From contig CALAQS010000296.1 of the NCBI GenBank assembly GCA_937888435.1, forward strand, positions 1-36,555: 36,555 nt of DNA. The letters run 5' to 3'. The first letter of the stretch is position 1; the number at the start of each line of letters is the position of its first letter. Position numbers and translations under genes: made by a program. The notes below the pieces were generated by a model, which saw only the letters and a program-made list of their open reading frames with translations, ran no database searches and was not told where the DNA came from. This stretch comes from an uncultured Acidobacteriota bacterium. GTDB taxonomy: Bacteria > Acidobacteriota > Thermoanaerobaculia > UBA5066. Below are positions 24,001 through 31,689 of the stretch, one piece after another.

Positions 24001-24941
24001 CGTCCCCGCCCCATCTCCTCGAGGATGTCGAGCGCCAGCTTCAGCGCCGCGCGGCCGGCTGCGCCCGTCACCTCCGGCTCGCTGCGCTCCGCGCAGGCCT
24101 TCAGGAACGCGCCGTCCTCGGCGGTGAGGGGATCTGCCGGCTCGACCGTCACGGGCCACGGCACGATGCGCGGCGGGCCGCTGAGCCGGTCGAGGCGAAA
24201 GGCCGTCACGTCCCGGTTCTGGGTGTCGATCGAGAAGTACCAGTCGGGCTGGAAGAAGCGGAATTTCCGCGTCTTGTCCTGCGAGACGCGCGAAGCGGTC
24301 AGGTTCGCCACGCATCCGCCCGCGAACGACAGGCGAACCGAGGCGATGTCGATTTTCTCGCTCAGGATCGGAACGCCGACGGCCCGGATCTCCGTGACCG
24401 GCCTTCTCACGAGATCGAGCGCGATGTCGAGATCGTGGACGAGGAGGTCGAGGACGACGTCCACGTCGAGCGCGCGCGGCACGAAGACCCCGAGGCGGTG
24501 CGCCTCGATGAACTTCACGTCCGTGACGAGCGGGCGCACGGCGGCCACCGCCGGGTTGAAGCGCTCGATGTGGCCGACCTGCAGGACGCGGCCGTTCTCC
24601 TCCGCGAGAGCGACGAGACGGTCCGCCTCGGCCAGGCTCACCGTGATGGGCTTCTCGACCATGACGTCGGCGCCGCCAGCGAGAAGCTCTTCCGCAACCT
24701 CGGCGTGCGTGGAGGTCGGCGACGCCACGACGACCGCCGTCGCGCCCGCGCCCAGGAGCTCCTTCACGGAGCGCCTCCTGACCAGTCCCTTCGACCCGTG
24801 CGCTGCCTCGATCGCGTTCGCAGTGGCGTCGTCCGGCTCGACGAAGCCGACCGGCTCGGAGCCGGCGAGCTCCGTCAGGATCCGAGCGTGGTGTCGGCCG
24901 AGATAGCCGCATCCCACGACTCCTGTCCGGATTCTCGCCAT
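23997..24941 (-). CDS. Gfo/Idh/MocA-family oxidoreductase
   Basis: 314-residue NAD(P)-dependent dehydrogenase acting on a sugar or sugar nucleotide. The Rossmann motif GVVGCGYLGRHHARIL (residues 7-22), VASPTSTHAEVAEELL near 73, the family EKPITVSLAEADRL near 96 and GHIERFNPAV near 122 are clear; LLVHDLDIALDL near 165 matches the H-x-x-D region. The GHIERFNP form recalls GnnA-type UDP-GlcNAc 3-dehydrogenases of lipid A synthesis, but no lpx gene is adjacent, so that remains a guess. No Shine-Dalgarno is seen; TAGACT lies 9 bases before the ATG. It heads the unit with mtnP and the kinase, overlapping mtnP by 4 bases. Confidence 0.85.
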   Translation of the reverse strand: MARIRTGVVGCGYLGRHHARILTELAGSEPVGFVEPDDATANAIEAAHGSKGLVRRRSVKELLGAGATAVVVASPTSTHAEVAEELLAGGADVMVEKPITVSLAEADRLVALAEENGRVLQVGHIERFNPAVAAVRPLVTDVKFIEAHRLGVFVPRALDVDVVLDLLVHDLDIALDLVRRPVTEIRAVGVPILSEKIDIASVRLSFAGGCVANLTASRVSQDKTRKFRFFQPDWYFSIDTQNRDVTAFRLDRLSGPPRIVPWPVTVEPADPLTAEDGAFLKACAERSEPEVTGAAGRAALKLALDILEEMGRGR

Positions 24942-24950
24942 GCGCGGCGC

Positions 24951-24956
24951 AGTCTA
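24951..24956 (-). promoter_or_regulatory. -10-like hexamer of the oxidoreductase-mtnP-kinase unit
   Basis: TAGACT on the minus strand ends 9 bases before the ATG at 24941. It lies in the 112-base divergent gap shared with ileS, which is locally AT-richer (around 24978-25003). No confident -35 or ileS promoter could be assigned. Confidence 0.4.
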
Positions 24957-25053
24957 AGGGATGGCTCGCGCCCGCAACATGATCAGTTGGAATCAATTGA
25001 AGGCCGGCTCCTTGCCCGGCACGGGCCGACCGCGTAACCTCCGCGGCTTCACC

Positions 25054-28000
25054 ATGAGCCCTCGCGACTGGAAGTCCACGCTCCTCCTGCCAAAGACGGA
25101 GTTCCCGATGAAGGCGGACCTGCCGAGGCGAGAGCCCGTCCGCCTCGCACGGTGGCACGCGGAGAATCTCTACGGGCGGATCCGGGAGGCGCGCGCGGGA
25201 GCCCCGCGCTTCCTCCTGCACGACGGTCCGCCGTACGCGAACGGCAAGATCCACATCGGCACGGCGATGAACAAGATCCTGAAGGACCTCGTCGTGCGCA
25301 GCAAGACGCTCGCGGGCTTCGATTCGCCTTACGTGCCCGGCTGGGACTGCCACGGCCTGCCCATCGAGCTGAGCGTGGACAAGGAGCTCGGAGCAAAAAA
25401 GCGAGAGATGTCCGACGTCGCGATCCGCCAGGCCTGCCGGAAGTTCGCGGAGAAGTGGATCGACGACCAGCGCGCCGACTTCAAGCGCCTCGGAATCCTC
25501 GGCAGGTGGGAGGCTCCCTATCGGACCATGGACTTCTCCTATCAGGCCGAGATCGCGAAGGCCTTCGGCGGATTCGTCGACCGGGGCCTCGTCACGTTTG
25601 GATTCAAGAGCGTGCTCTGGTGCGTGCGCGACCGCACCGCGCTCGCCGAGGCGGAGATCGAGTACGAGGACAAGGTCGACCCTTCGATCTACGTCGCGAT
25701 GCCGATGCCAGTCGACGATTTCTCCAGCAGCGTCTGGGAGCTCGCCGCGCTTGGCGTGCGGCGTCTCTATGCGGTGATCTGGACGACGACGCCGTGGACG
25801 TTGCCCGCCAACCGAGCGATCACGCTGGGTCCGAAGATCGAATACGTTCTTCTGAAAAAGGAATCGGAACCCGGCGCCGCCTATCTCGTAGCCGACGCGC
25901 TGGTTTCGCAGGTGACGGCCGCGCTCGGCTGGCACGACGCCTCCCCTCTTCCCCACTCGAAGAAAAGCGGTGAGACGATCGCCCGGGCGGGACTCGCGCC
26001 GCGATACGCCCGCCCGTTCGCGTCCGACTCATTCGACAATTTCGGTTTCCTTCTGGGCGAGCATGTCTCGACGAGCGACGGCACGGGCCTCGTTCACACG
26101 GCGCCCGGGCACGGGCGCGACGACTATGAGGTCGTGAGGCGGCACGGTATCGCGGTCGACGACGCCGCGCTTTGCCCCGTGGACGAAGGCGGCTTCTACG
26201 ACGCGAACGCGCCGGAGTTTCTACGCGGGAAGAGAGTGGTCATCCCGAAAACGCCCGACCAGAGTGCGAACGACGCCGTTCTCTCTGCGCTCGCAAGGAA
26301 CGCGGCGGAAGCATCTTCCTTCCGTGACCATCCCGAAAAGGATCAGTCCGGCGCTCTCCTTCTTTCGAAGACATCCCTCTCTCATTCGTATCCCCACTGC
26401 TGGCGGTGCAAGCAACCGGTCATCTTCCGCGCGACGCATCAGTGGTTCATCGACCTGCACGCGATCCGCGACGAGGCGCTCGCCGAGATTCACGACCGCG
26501 TCAAGTGGATTCCTCCTTTCGGCGAGAACCGCATCGGCGCGATGGTCGAGAACCGCCTCGAGTGGACGATTTCGCGCCAGCGCCGCTGGGGCTCGCCCAT
26601 CACGTTCCTGCGGTGCACCGAGTGCAAAGAGAAGGGCGTCGTGTCGCACTATCCCGCGGTCGAAGGAAACGTCGGAGAGAAGCAAAAGAGAGAAAGAGAA
26701 GATTTCTTCGAAAGGGTCAGGGAGACGTTCCGCCAGCATGGGGCCGATGCGTGGTATGACGACGAGCGCTTCCCCCCCTCCTACTTTCTAAGAGAATCTT
26801 CTTCTTCCTCCTCTTCCTCTTCATCCTCCTCTTTGTCTCCCGCTTGTTCTCGATGCGGCGGGAGGTCGTTCGAGAAGGTCAAGGACATTCTCGACGTCTG
26901 GTTCGACTCGGGGGTGTCGCACGCGGCAGTGCTCCGGTCGGGCGACTACGGGCTGCCGGATCCGTACACGGCAAAACCCCCGACGCCGGTCGTCTATCTC
27001 GAAGGCCATGACCAGCATCGCGGCTGGTTCCAGTCGTCGCTTCTCACGTCCGTCGCACTCACGGGCCGCGCCCCGTACGACGCCGTGATCACACATGGCT
27101 TCGTCGTGGCCGGCGACGGCCGGAAGATGTCGAAGTCGCTCGGAAACACGGTGGACCCGCAGGACGTCATCAAAAAAGACGGCGCCGACGTGCTGCGGCT
27201 CTGGGTCGCCTCGGTCGACTACACGACCGACGACCCCGTCTCCGAGGAAATCCTCAAGCGAACGGCCGAGGCGTATCGCAAGATCCGCAACACGGCGCGC
27301 TTTCTGCTGTCGAATCTGTTCGACTTCGATCCGGCGAAGGACAGCGTGCCCGCCAGCCGCCTCGAGCCCCTCGATCGGTGGGTGCTCGACGTCGCGGCGC
27401 AGTTTGCCGACGAAGCGAGAGACGCCTATGGCGCCTATGCGTTTCACGTCGTGTCGCGGCGCCTCCTCGAGCTCGTGACGACGGACCTGTCTGCCTTTTG
27501 GTGCGACGTGCGCAAGGACGTCCTTTACGTTCTCGCCGCGAACGATCCGGTGCGGCGCTCGGCGCAGACTGCCGCCTACCGCCTCGCCGAGACGATCGCG
27601 GTTGCGCTCTGTGCGATCTGCCCGTTCACGGCGGAAGAGATCTGGGAAGCCATCCCCGGGAATGCAGCGAATCCCTCAGCGCTCTTCCTGAAAAGCTGGA
27701 GCAACCTCCAGCTCCCAGAGATTCCTTCGAGTGAAAGAGAGGCCTGGGGCCGCGTCCTCGCGCTTCGAGCGGAATTCCTCGCGCGGCTCGAGCCCTTGCG
27801 ACGGGACGGGAAGGTCGGATCCGCCGCCCAGGCCGCCGTCGAAATCGGTCCAGGCCCTGCTCTCGACGCCGACCTCGCTCTCTCATCCCTTTCAGAAGAA
27901 AAACTCGCCGAGGTGCTCGGAGTGCCGCTCGTCGTGCGCTCGACGGCGACGCGAGCGTCCGAACAGAGCGACCTCTACGGCGGTCTCACTCTGCTGGTCC

Positions 28001-28107
28001 GCCCCGCCGAGGGCGTCAAGTGCCCACGCTGCTGGCAGATGCGGAAGAACGTCGAGCCCGGACCCGACGGGATCTGCGCGCGCTGCCGCCGCGTCGTCGG
28101 CGAGTAG
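25054..28107 (+). CDS. ileS: Isoleucyl-tRNA synthetase with several repeat-encoded inserts
   Basis: Class I synthetase that charges tRNA-Ile and edits Val-tRNA-Ile; about 1017 residues against roughly 930-940 usual. The start at 25054 puts [16 protein letters not shown] at residue 9, the normal N-terminus; an earlier ATG at 24961 would add 31 non-conserved residues. Seen: [20 protein letters not shown] near 56, [12 protein letters not shown] in the editing domain near 247, [20 protein letters not shown] near 505, [13 protein letters not shown] near 611, [14 protein letters not shown] near 689, and a C-terminal zinc site (CPRCW...CARCRR). The excess length lies in low-complexity inserts: one around 950 bases into the gene, one near residue 435, EKQKRERED near 543 and a run of 12 serines (582-593). 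All are in frame. Confidence 0.97.
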   Translation: MSPRDWKSTLLLPKTEFPMKADLPRREPVRLARWHAENLYGRIREARAGAPRFLLHDGPPYANGKIHIGTAMNKILKDLVVRSKTLAGFDSPYVPGWDCHGLPIELSVDKELGAKKREMSDVAIRQACRKFAEKWIDDQRADFKRLGILGRWEAPYRTMDFSYQAEIAKAFGGFVDRGLVTFGFKSVLWCVRDRTALAEAEIEYEDKVDPSIYVAMPMPVDDFSSSVWELAALGVRRLYAVIWTTTPWTLPANRAITLGPKIEYVLLKKESEPGAAYLVADALVSQVTAALGWHDASPLPHSKKSGETIARAGLAPRYARPFASDSFDNFGFLLGEHVSTSDGTGLVHTAPGHGRDDYEVVRRHGIAVDDAALCPVDEGGFYDANAPEFLRGKRVVIPKTPDQSANDAVLSALARNAAEASSFRDHPEKDQSGALLLSKTSLSHSYPHCWRCKQPVIFRATHQWFIDLHAIRDEALAEIHDRVKWIPPFGENRIGAMVENRLEWTISRQRRWGSPITFLRCTECKEKGVVSHYPAVEGNVGEKQKREREDFFERVRETFRQHGADAWYDDERFPPSYFLRESSSSSSSSSSSSLSPACSRCGGRSFEKVKDILDVWFDSGVSHAAVLRSGDYGLPDPYTAKPPTPVVYLEGHDQHRGWFQSSLLTSVALTGRAPYDAVITHGFVVAGDGRKMSKSLGNTVDPQDVIKKDGADVLRLWVASVDYTTDDPVSEEILKRTAEAYRKIRNTARFLLSNLFDFDPAKDSVPASRLEPLDRWVLDVAAQFADEARDAYGAYAFHVVSRRLLELVTTDLSAFWCDVRKDVLYVLAANDPVRRSAQTAAYRLAETIAVALCAICPFTAEEIWEAIPGNAANPSALFLKSWSNLQLPEIPSSEREAWGRVLALRAEFLARLEPLRRDGKVGSAAQAAVEIGPGPALDADLALSSLSEEKLAEVLGVPLVVRSTATRASEQSDLYGGLTLLVRPAEGVKCPRCWQMRKNVEPGPDGICARCRRVVGE
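25940..25970 (-). repeat. Weak purine-rich element in ileS (editing domain)
   Basis: Read on the minus strand, TTTTCTTCGAGTGGGGAAG then AGGGGAGG matches the second half of the leuS/mtnP copies. It encodes [11 protein letters not shown], a variable loop. Confidence 0.4.
26353..26385 (-). repeat. Weak purine-rich element in ileS, before SYPHCW
   Basis: Minus strand GATGTCTTCGAAAGAAGGAG resembles the core GATTTCTTCGAAAGGG of copy C. It encodes LLLSKTSLS upstream of the conserved HSYPHCWR. Confidence 0.4.
26673..26724 (+). repeat. Purine-rich interspersed element, copy C (ileS)
   Basis: AG-rich run with core GAAGATTTCTTCGAAAGGG (26698-26716) then TCAGGGA, closely matching copy B in tolB. It is in frame and encodes a charged insert ([17 protein letters not shown]) in a non-conserved loop of IleRS. 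Confidence 0.65.
26769..26842 (-). repeat. Purine-rich interspersed element, copy F (ileS, poly-Ser)
   Basis: Opposite in orientation to copy C: the minus strand reads a long (GAA/GAG)-rich run into GAAGATTCTCTTAGAAAG (26801-26784). The sense strand is therefore a TCT/TCC/TCA tract that encodes 12 consecutive serines just before the conserved CSRCGG motif. Two elements in opposite orientation lie 45 bases apart. Confidence 0.65.
27877..27910 (-). repeat. Weak purine-rich element in ileS C-terminal region
   Basis: Minus strand GTTTTTCTTCTGAAAGGGA then TGAGAGAG resembles copies B and C. It encodes [12 protein letters not shown]. Confidence 0.35.
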
Positions 28108-28116
28108 AATCCTGCC

Positions 28117-28617
28117 GTGCCGCGCCGGCTCGTCTATTTCGGAGTCTCGCTTGCGGTCGTGGTGCTGGACCAGGTCACGAAGGCGATCGTGGCCGCGCGG
28201 ATTCCCCTTCACGACACGATACCGGTCATCCGGGGCTTCTTCGACCTGACGCACGTCAAGAACAGGGGCACCGCGTTCGGCCTCTTCGCGCTCACCGACT
28301 CACCCGCGCGGACGACGATTCTTACGCTCGTGGCGTTCGGGGTCTTCCTCGGCATCCTCGGGTGGTCCCTCACCTCGCCCGCGACGCTCACGCGCCTGCA
28401 GACCGCGCTCGCCCTCGTCCTCGGCGGGGCGGTCGGGAACCTCATCGATCGCATTCGCTTTCAGTCGGTGACGGACTTCCTGCGTTTCTACGTCAACCGC
28501 TGGGAGTGGCCGTCCTTCAACGTGGCCGATAGCGCGATCAGCGTGGGCGTCGTCCTTCTCGCGTGGGACATCTGGAGACATCCGCAGAAAGAGCCCGAGA
28601 CATGCACCCAGAGCTGA
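28117..28617 (+). CDS. lspA: Lipoprotein signal peptidase (signal peptidase II)
   Basis: 166-residue inner-membrane aspartic protease that removes signal peptides from diacylated prolipoproteins. Four hydrophobic segments are present. VVVLDQVTKAIV near residue 14, the NRGTAFGLF motif near 50, GGAVGNLIDRIR near 105 and FNVADSAISVGV near 135 are diagnostic; the two Asp in the last motifs form the catalytic dyad. The start is GTG at 28117, 9 bases after the ileS stop; TAGAAT overlaps that stop and lies 6 bases upstream. ileS-lspA is a common gene pair. It overlaps lgt by 16 bases, so both lipoprotein-processing steps are coupled; pal, cpoB, lptE and the solute-binding protein in this window are likely substrates. 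Confidence 0.96.
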   Translation: MPRRLVYFGVSLAVVVLDQVTKAIVAARIPLHDTIPVIRGFFDLTHVKNRGTAFGLFALTDSPARTTILTLVAFGVFLGILGWSLTSPATLTRLQTALALVLGGAVGNLIDRIRFQSVTDFLRFYVNRWEWPSFNVADSAISVGVVLLAWDIWRHPQKEPETCTQS

Positions 28618-29384
28618 TCCACATCGGGGACTTCGCGCTCCCGAGTTACGGGCTGATGATGGCGCTCGGCTTTCTCGCGGGCCTGTGGCTCGTGAGGAGG
28701 CGCGCGCCCTCTTTCGGCGTCGCGCCGGATGCCGCGTCGGACATCGGCATCTGGCTTCTCCTGTCGGGCCTCGTGGGCGCAAAGCTCCTGCTCGTCATCG
28801 TGGAGTGGCCGCAATACGTCTCGTCCTGGAGCGGCCTGAAGGACCTCGCGCGGGCCGGCGGCGTGTTCTACGGCGGCCTGATCGGCGCGCTCGTGGCCAC
28901 GGTCGTGCTCCTTCGCAAGCGCGAGATCCCCTTCTTCACCTTCGCCGACATCGCGGCGCCGTCTGTCGCGCTCGGACAGTCCCTGGGCCGCGTCGGCTGC
29001 CTCCTCGCGGGCTGTTGCTGGGGTCGCGAATGCGCGCTCCCCTGGGCGATCACGTTCACCGACCCGAAGGCGCACGAGAACGTGGGCGTGCCGCTCGACG
29101 TCCCCCTTCACCCCACCCAGATCTACGAAGCCGTGGGCACGCTCGTCCTGTGCATTCTTCTCCTCGTTCTCGAGCGCCGCCGGTACTCCGGCGAGACGTT
29201 CGTGCGCTACCTCTTCGGCTACGCGCTCCTGCGCTTCACGATCGAGCTCTTCCGGGGCGACCCGCGAGGGTCGGTGTTCGGCGTGATGTCGACGTCGCAG
29301 TTCATCGCTCTCTGCGGCGTCGCCGTGGCGGCGGTGCTCTGGGCCCTGCGCCGCAAGACGGCGCCAGCGCCCGCCGCCGCGTGA
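28602..29384 (+). CDS. lgt: Prolipoprotein diacylglyceryl transferase
   Basis: 260-residue integral membrane enzyme that attaches diacylglycerol from phosphatidylglycerol to the lipobox cysteine, first step of lipoprotein maturation. The ATG at 28602 puts LIHIGDFALPSYGLMMALGF at residue 5, the normal start. AGGVFYGGLIGA near residue 85, the Lgt signature SLGRVGCLLAGCCWGREC near 126 (the variant with Cys in place of Asn) and HPTQIYEAVGTLVLCILLLV near 170 are present, with ELFRGDPRGSVFG near 218. Seven hydrophobic segments are expected. It overlaps lspA by 16 bases and the rluD start by 4 (GTGA), so the three are translated together. Confidence 0.96.
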   Translation: MHPELIHIGDFALPSYGLMMALGFLAGLWLVRRRAPSFGVAPDAASDIGIWLLLSGLVGAKLLLVIVEWPQYVSSWSGLKDLARAGGVFYGGLIGALVATVVLLRKREIPFFTFADIAAPSVALGQSLGRVGCLLAGCCWGRECALPWAITFTDPKAHENVGVPLDVPLHPTQIYEAVGTLVLCILLLVLERRRYSGETFVRYLFGYALLRFTIELFRGDPRGSVFGVMSTSQFIALCGVAVAAVLWALRRKTAPAPAAA

Positions 29385-30385
29385 CCGGGGCGCCCCGGCC
29401 GCGGCGCATGATCCGCGCCGACCGGGGCGACGCCGGCGAGCGCCTCGACCTCGTGCTGCTCCGACACCTGAACGATCTTCCCGAGGCCTCGCGCACGAAG
29501 ATCCAGGAGTGGATTCGCAGCGGGCTCGTGAGGGTGAACGGAAGAGAACCGGGAAAATCTTCTGAGAAGGTGAAAGCGGGAGAAGACATCACGATCGAGC
29601 TTCCGGCGCCTTCCCCCGCGAGGCCCGAGCTCGTCGCGCAGGACATTCCTCTCTCCATCCTTTTCGAAGATTCCGAGATCCTCGTTCTGAACAAGCCGCC
29701 CGGCCTCGTCGTCCATCCCGCCGTCGGACACCGCGACGGCACGCTCGTGAACGCGCTTCTCCACCGCTCGAAGGAGTGGGCCGGTCCCGCCGACAGGCCC
29801 GGGCTCGTCCACCGGCTCGACAAGGACACCTCCGGCGTTCTCGTTGTTGCGAAGACGGAGCGGGCGATGGCGGTTCTTGGTCGAGCGATGAAAGAGAGAT
29901 TCTTAGAAAAGGAATATCTGGCGGCCGTTTACGGCAAGGCGCCGCTGAGAAAGGGGCGCATCGACCTGAAGATCCGCCGAGACCCGGCCGACCGCAAGCG
30001 CATGGCGGTTTCGAAGAGCGAGGGCCGCGACTCTTCCACTCTCTATGAGATTCTCTCCGAATCTTCGGGCCCTCTCTCCGGCCTCACGCTCCTGAAGTGC
30101 CGCCTCGTCACGGGCCGGACGCACCAGATCCGCGTCCACCTCAAGGCGCTCCACCTTCCCATCGTCGGCGATCCCACGTACGGCGCGCCGCGGTGGAAGG
30201 GGATTGTGGACGAGACGTTGCGCGAGCTCTGCCGGACCTTTCCACGTCAGGCGCTCCACGCCTGGCGCCTCACGTTGAAGCATCCGACCACAGGCGAAAA
30301 AATGACCTTCACCGCGCCGGTGCCGGGCGACGTGAAGGCGCTGCTCGAGGCCGCGGGGCTGGCGCCCCCGGGCGCGGGAGCCTGA
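29381..30385 (+). CDS. rluD: RluD-family 23S rRNA pseudouridine synthase
   Basis: 334-residue RNA-modifying enzyme that isomerises uridines, probably in helix 69 of 23S rRNA. An S4 RNA-binding domain at the N-terminus (SRTKIQEWIRSGLVRVNG) is followed by the catalytic domain with ILVLNKPPGLVVHPAVGH, the catalytic Asp in PGLVHRLDKDTSGVLVVAK and GRTHQIRVHLKALHLPIVGD. The GTG at 29381 overlaps the lgt stop (GTGA); an ATG at 29408 is an alternative. Two purine-rich stretches related to the repeat family, at 29541-29586 (after the S4 domain) and 29887-29917, encode charged loops. Assignment to RluD over RluC is by domain arrangement and length. Confidence 0.94.
   Translation: MTGAPRPRRMIRADRGDAGERLDLVLLRHLNDLPEASRTKIQEWIRSGLVRVNGREPGKSSEKVKAGEDITIELPAPSPARPELVAQDIPLSILFEDSEILVLNKPPGLVVHPAVGHRDGTLVNALLHRSKEWAGPADRPGLVHRLDKDTSGVLVVAKTERAMAVLGRAMKERFLEKEYLAAVYGKAPLRKGRIDLKIRRDPADRKRMAVSKSEGRDSSTLYEILSESSGPLSGLTLLKCRLVTGRTHQIRVHLKALHLPIVGDPTYGAPRWKGIVDETLRELCRTFPRQALHAWRLTLKHPTTGEKMTFTAPVPGDVKALLEAAGLAPPGAGA
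29541..29586 (+). repeat. Purine-rich element, copy G (rluD, divergent)
   Basis: AG-rich sequence with GGGAAAATCTTCTGAGAAGG then TGAAAG; related to the family core but with the central bases rearranged. It lies in the linker after the S4 domain (GREPGKSSEKVKAGED). Confidence 0.4.
29887..29917 (+). repeat. Purine-rich element, copy H (rluD)
   Basis: GAAAGAGAGATTCTTAGAAA then AGGAATAT contains the TTCTTAGAA core (within 29896-29912). It encodes MKERFLEKEYLA; this segment is normal in RluD proteins, so it may be a resemblance and not an insertion. Confidence 0.4.
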
Positions 30386-30398
30386 GCACACTTCGCAT

Positions 30399-30426
30399 GT
30401 GGACGAGCGACCCCGGGTGCTAGTCT
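30399..30426 (+). promoter_or_regulatory. Probable leaderless promoter of the aminotransferase gene
   Basis: GTGGAC (30399-30404), a 16-base spacer and the extended -10 TGC-TAGTCT (hexamer 30421-30426). The hexamer ends 9 bases before the ATG at 30436, and there is no Shine-Dalgarno. Confidence 0.45.
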
Positions 30427-30435
30427 GGCTCGGCC

Positions 30436-31665
30436 ATGAGTACCACCGCCAGGATTGCCGCCCGCGTCTCCAGCCGCGGAATCGCCATGCCCGCCTCGCC
30501 CATCCGCAAGCTCATGCCTCTCGCGGACGAGGCGAAGAGGCGCGGCGTGAAGGTCTATCACCTGAACATCGGCCAGCCCGACCTCGAGACGCCGGAGCCG
30601 ATGCGCCGGCGACTGACGACGCTGAAAGACAAGACCTACGCCTACTCGCCCTCGAACGGGACCCCGGAGTATCTCGACTTTCTCCACGCGTACTACGAAA
30701 AGCTCGGCATCGCCCTGAAGCCCAACGAAGTTCTCGCGACGACCGGCGGCAGCGAGGCGCTGCTCTTCGCCTTCATGGCCTGCGCCGATCCGGGCGGCGA
30801 GATCCTGACGGTGGAGCCCCTCTACACGAACTACCGCTCGTTCGCGGCGATGGCTGGCCTCAGCCTGCGCCCGATCGTCACGCATGGCGAGGATGGCTTC
30901 CACCTTCCGGTGCGCGCCGAGTGGGAGAAGGCGCTGACGCCGAAAACCCGTCTCGTGCTCCTCTGCAATCCGAACAACCCGACCGGGACCGTCTACTCGA
31001 AGGAGGAGATCGTCCGCGCGGCGGAGTTCTGCCGGGACCACGGCCTCTTCTTCGTGTCCGACGAGGTCTACCGGGAGTTTCTCTACGACGGCCGGGAGTC
31101 CGTGAGCAGCCTCTCGCTGGCGGGGTTCGAGGACGAGGTCGTAGTCGTGGACTCGCTCTCGAAGCGTTTCTCCGCCTGCGGCATCCGGCTCGGCGCCCTC
31201 GTCACGCGCAACACCGACGTGGCGGGGGCCTGCAACCGCATGGCCCAAGGCCGCCTCTCGCCGCCGGGGCTGGCCCAGTACATCGCACCCGGAGCGCTGG
31301 AGCTGGGACCGGAGTACTACCAGGGCCTCATCAACGAGTACCAGAAGAGGCGCGACACGCTGTACGAGGGGCTCTCGAAGATTCCCGGCGTTTTCCTCCG
31401 AAAGCCCGAGGGGGCCTTCTACTTCGTCGCGCGCCTGCCCGTTCAGGACAGCGACGACTTCGCCGCCTGGCTCCTCTCGGACTTCGCGCTCGAGGGGAAG
31501 ACCGTCATGGTCGCACCCGCCAGCGGCTTCTACGTCACCCCGGGCCTCGGGCTCGACGAGATCCGCATCGCCTACGTCCTGAAGGAAGACGACCTCCGGG
31601 ATGCCGTGCGGATTCTCGCGGCGGCGCTCCCCGCCTATCGGAAGGCGAAGGGCATCACCTCGTAG
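30436..31665 (+). CDS. Class I/II pyridoxal-phosphate aminotransferase
   Basis: 409-residue fold-type I aminotransferase. Seen: VYHLNIGQPDLETPEPM near residue 39, TTGGSEALLFAFMACADPGG near 102, LCNPNNPTGTVYSKEEI near 176, FFVSDEVYREFLYDG near 204 with the Asp that holds the pyridine nitrogen, and the PLP lysine in VVVDSLSKRFSACGIRLGAL near 236. It belongs to the aspartate/aromatic/alanine-type group; the true amino donor is not clear. The ATG at 30436 is used; a second ATG at 30487 is closer to the conserved start. It has its own promoter, with no functional partner beside it, and is convergent with the transporter gene after a 24-base gap. Confidence 0.92.
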   Translation: MSTTARIAARVSSRGIAMPASPIRKLMPLADEAKRRGVKVYHLNIGQPDLETPEPMRRRLTTLKDKTYAYSPSNGTPEYLDFLHAYYEKLGIALKPNEVLATTGGSEALLFAFMACADPGGEILTVEPLYTNYRSFAAMAGLSLRPIVTHGEDGFHLPVRAEWEKALTPKTRLVLLCNPNNPTGTVYSKEEIVRAAEFCRDHGLFFVSDEVYREFLYDGRESVSSLSLAGFEDEVVVVDSLSKRFSACGIRLGALVTRNTDVAGACNRMAQGRLSPPGLAQYIAPGALELGPEYYQGLINEYQKRRDTLYEGLSKIPGVFLRKPEGAFYFVARLPVQDSDDFAAWLLSDFALEGKTVMVAPASGFYVTPGLGLDEIRIAYVLKEDDLRDAVRILAAALPAYRKAKGITS

Positions 31666-31689
31666 GATCCCGGGACGCCGCCCGGCCCC

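Noticed and set aside
24942-25053. Possible T-box leader before ileS (ACCGCG...CGCGG stem at 25030-25046)
   Set aside because: The gap is only 112 bases, the full T-box consensus with GGTGG and a specifier stem is absent, and no terminator or sequestrator is evident.
27701-27745. Additional purine-rich element in ileS near CCTTCGAGTGAAAGAGAGG
   Set aside because: It shares only short AG runs with the family and lacks the TTTTCTT core.
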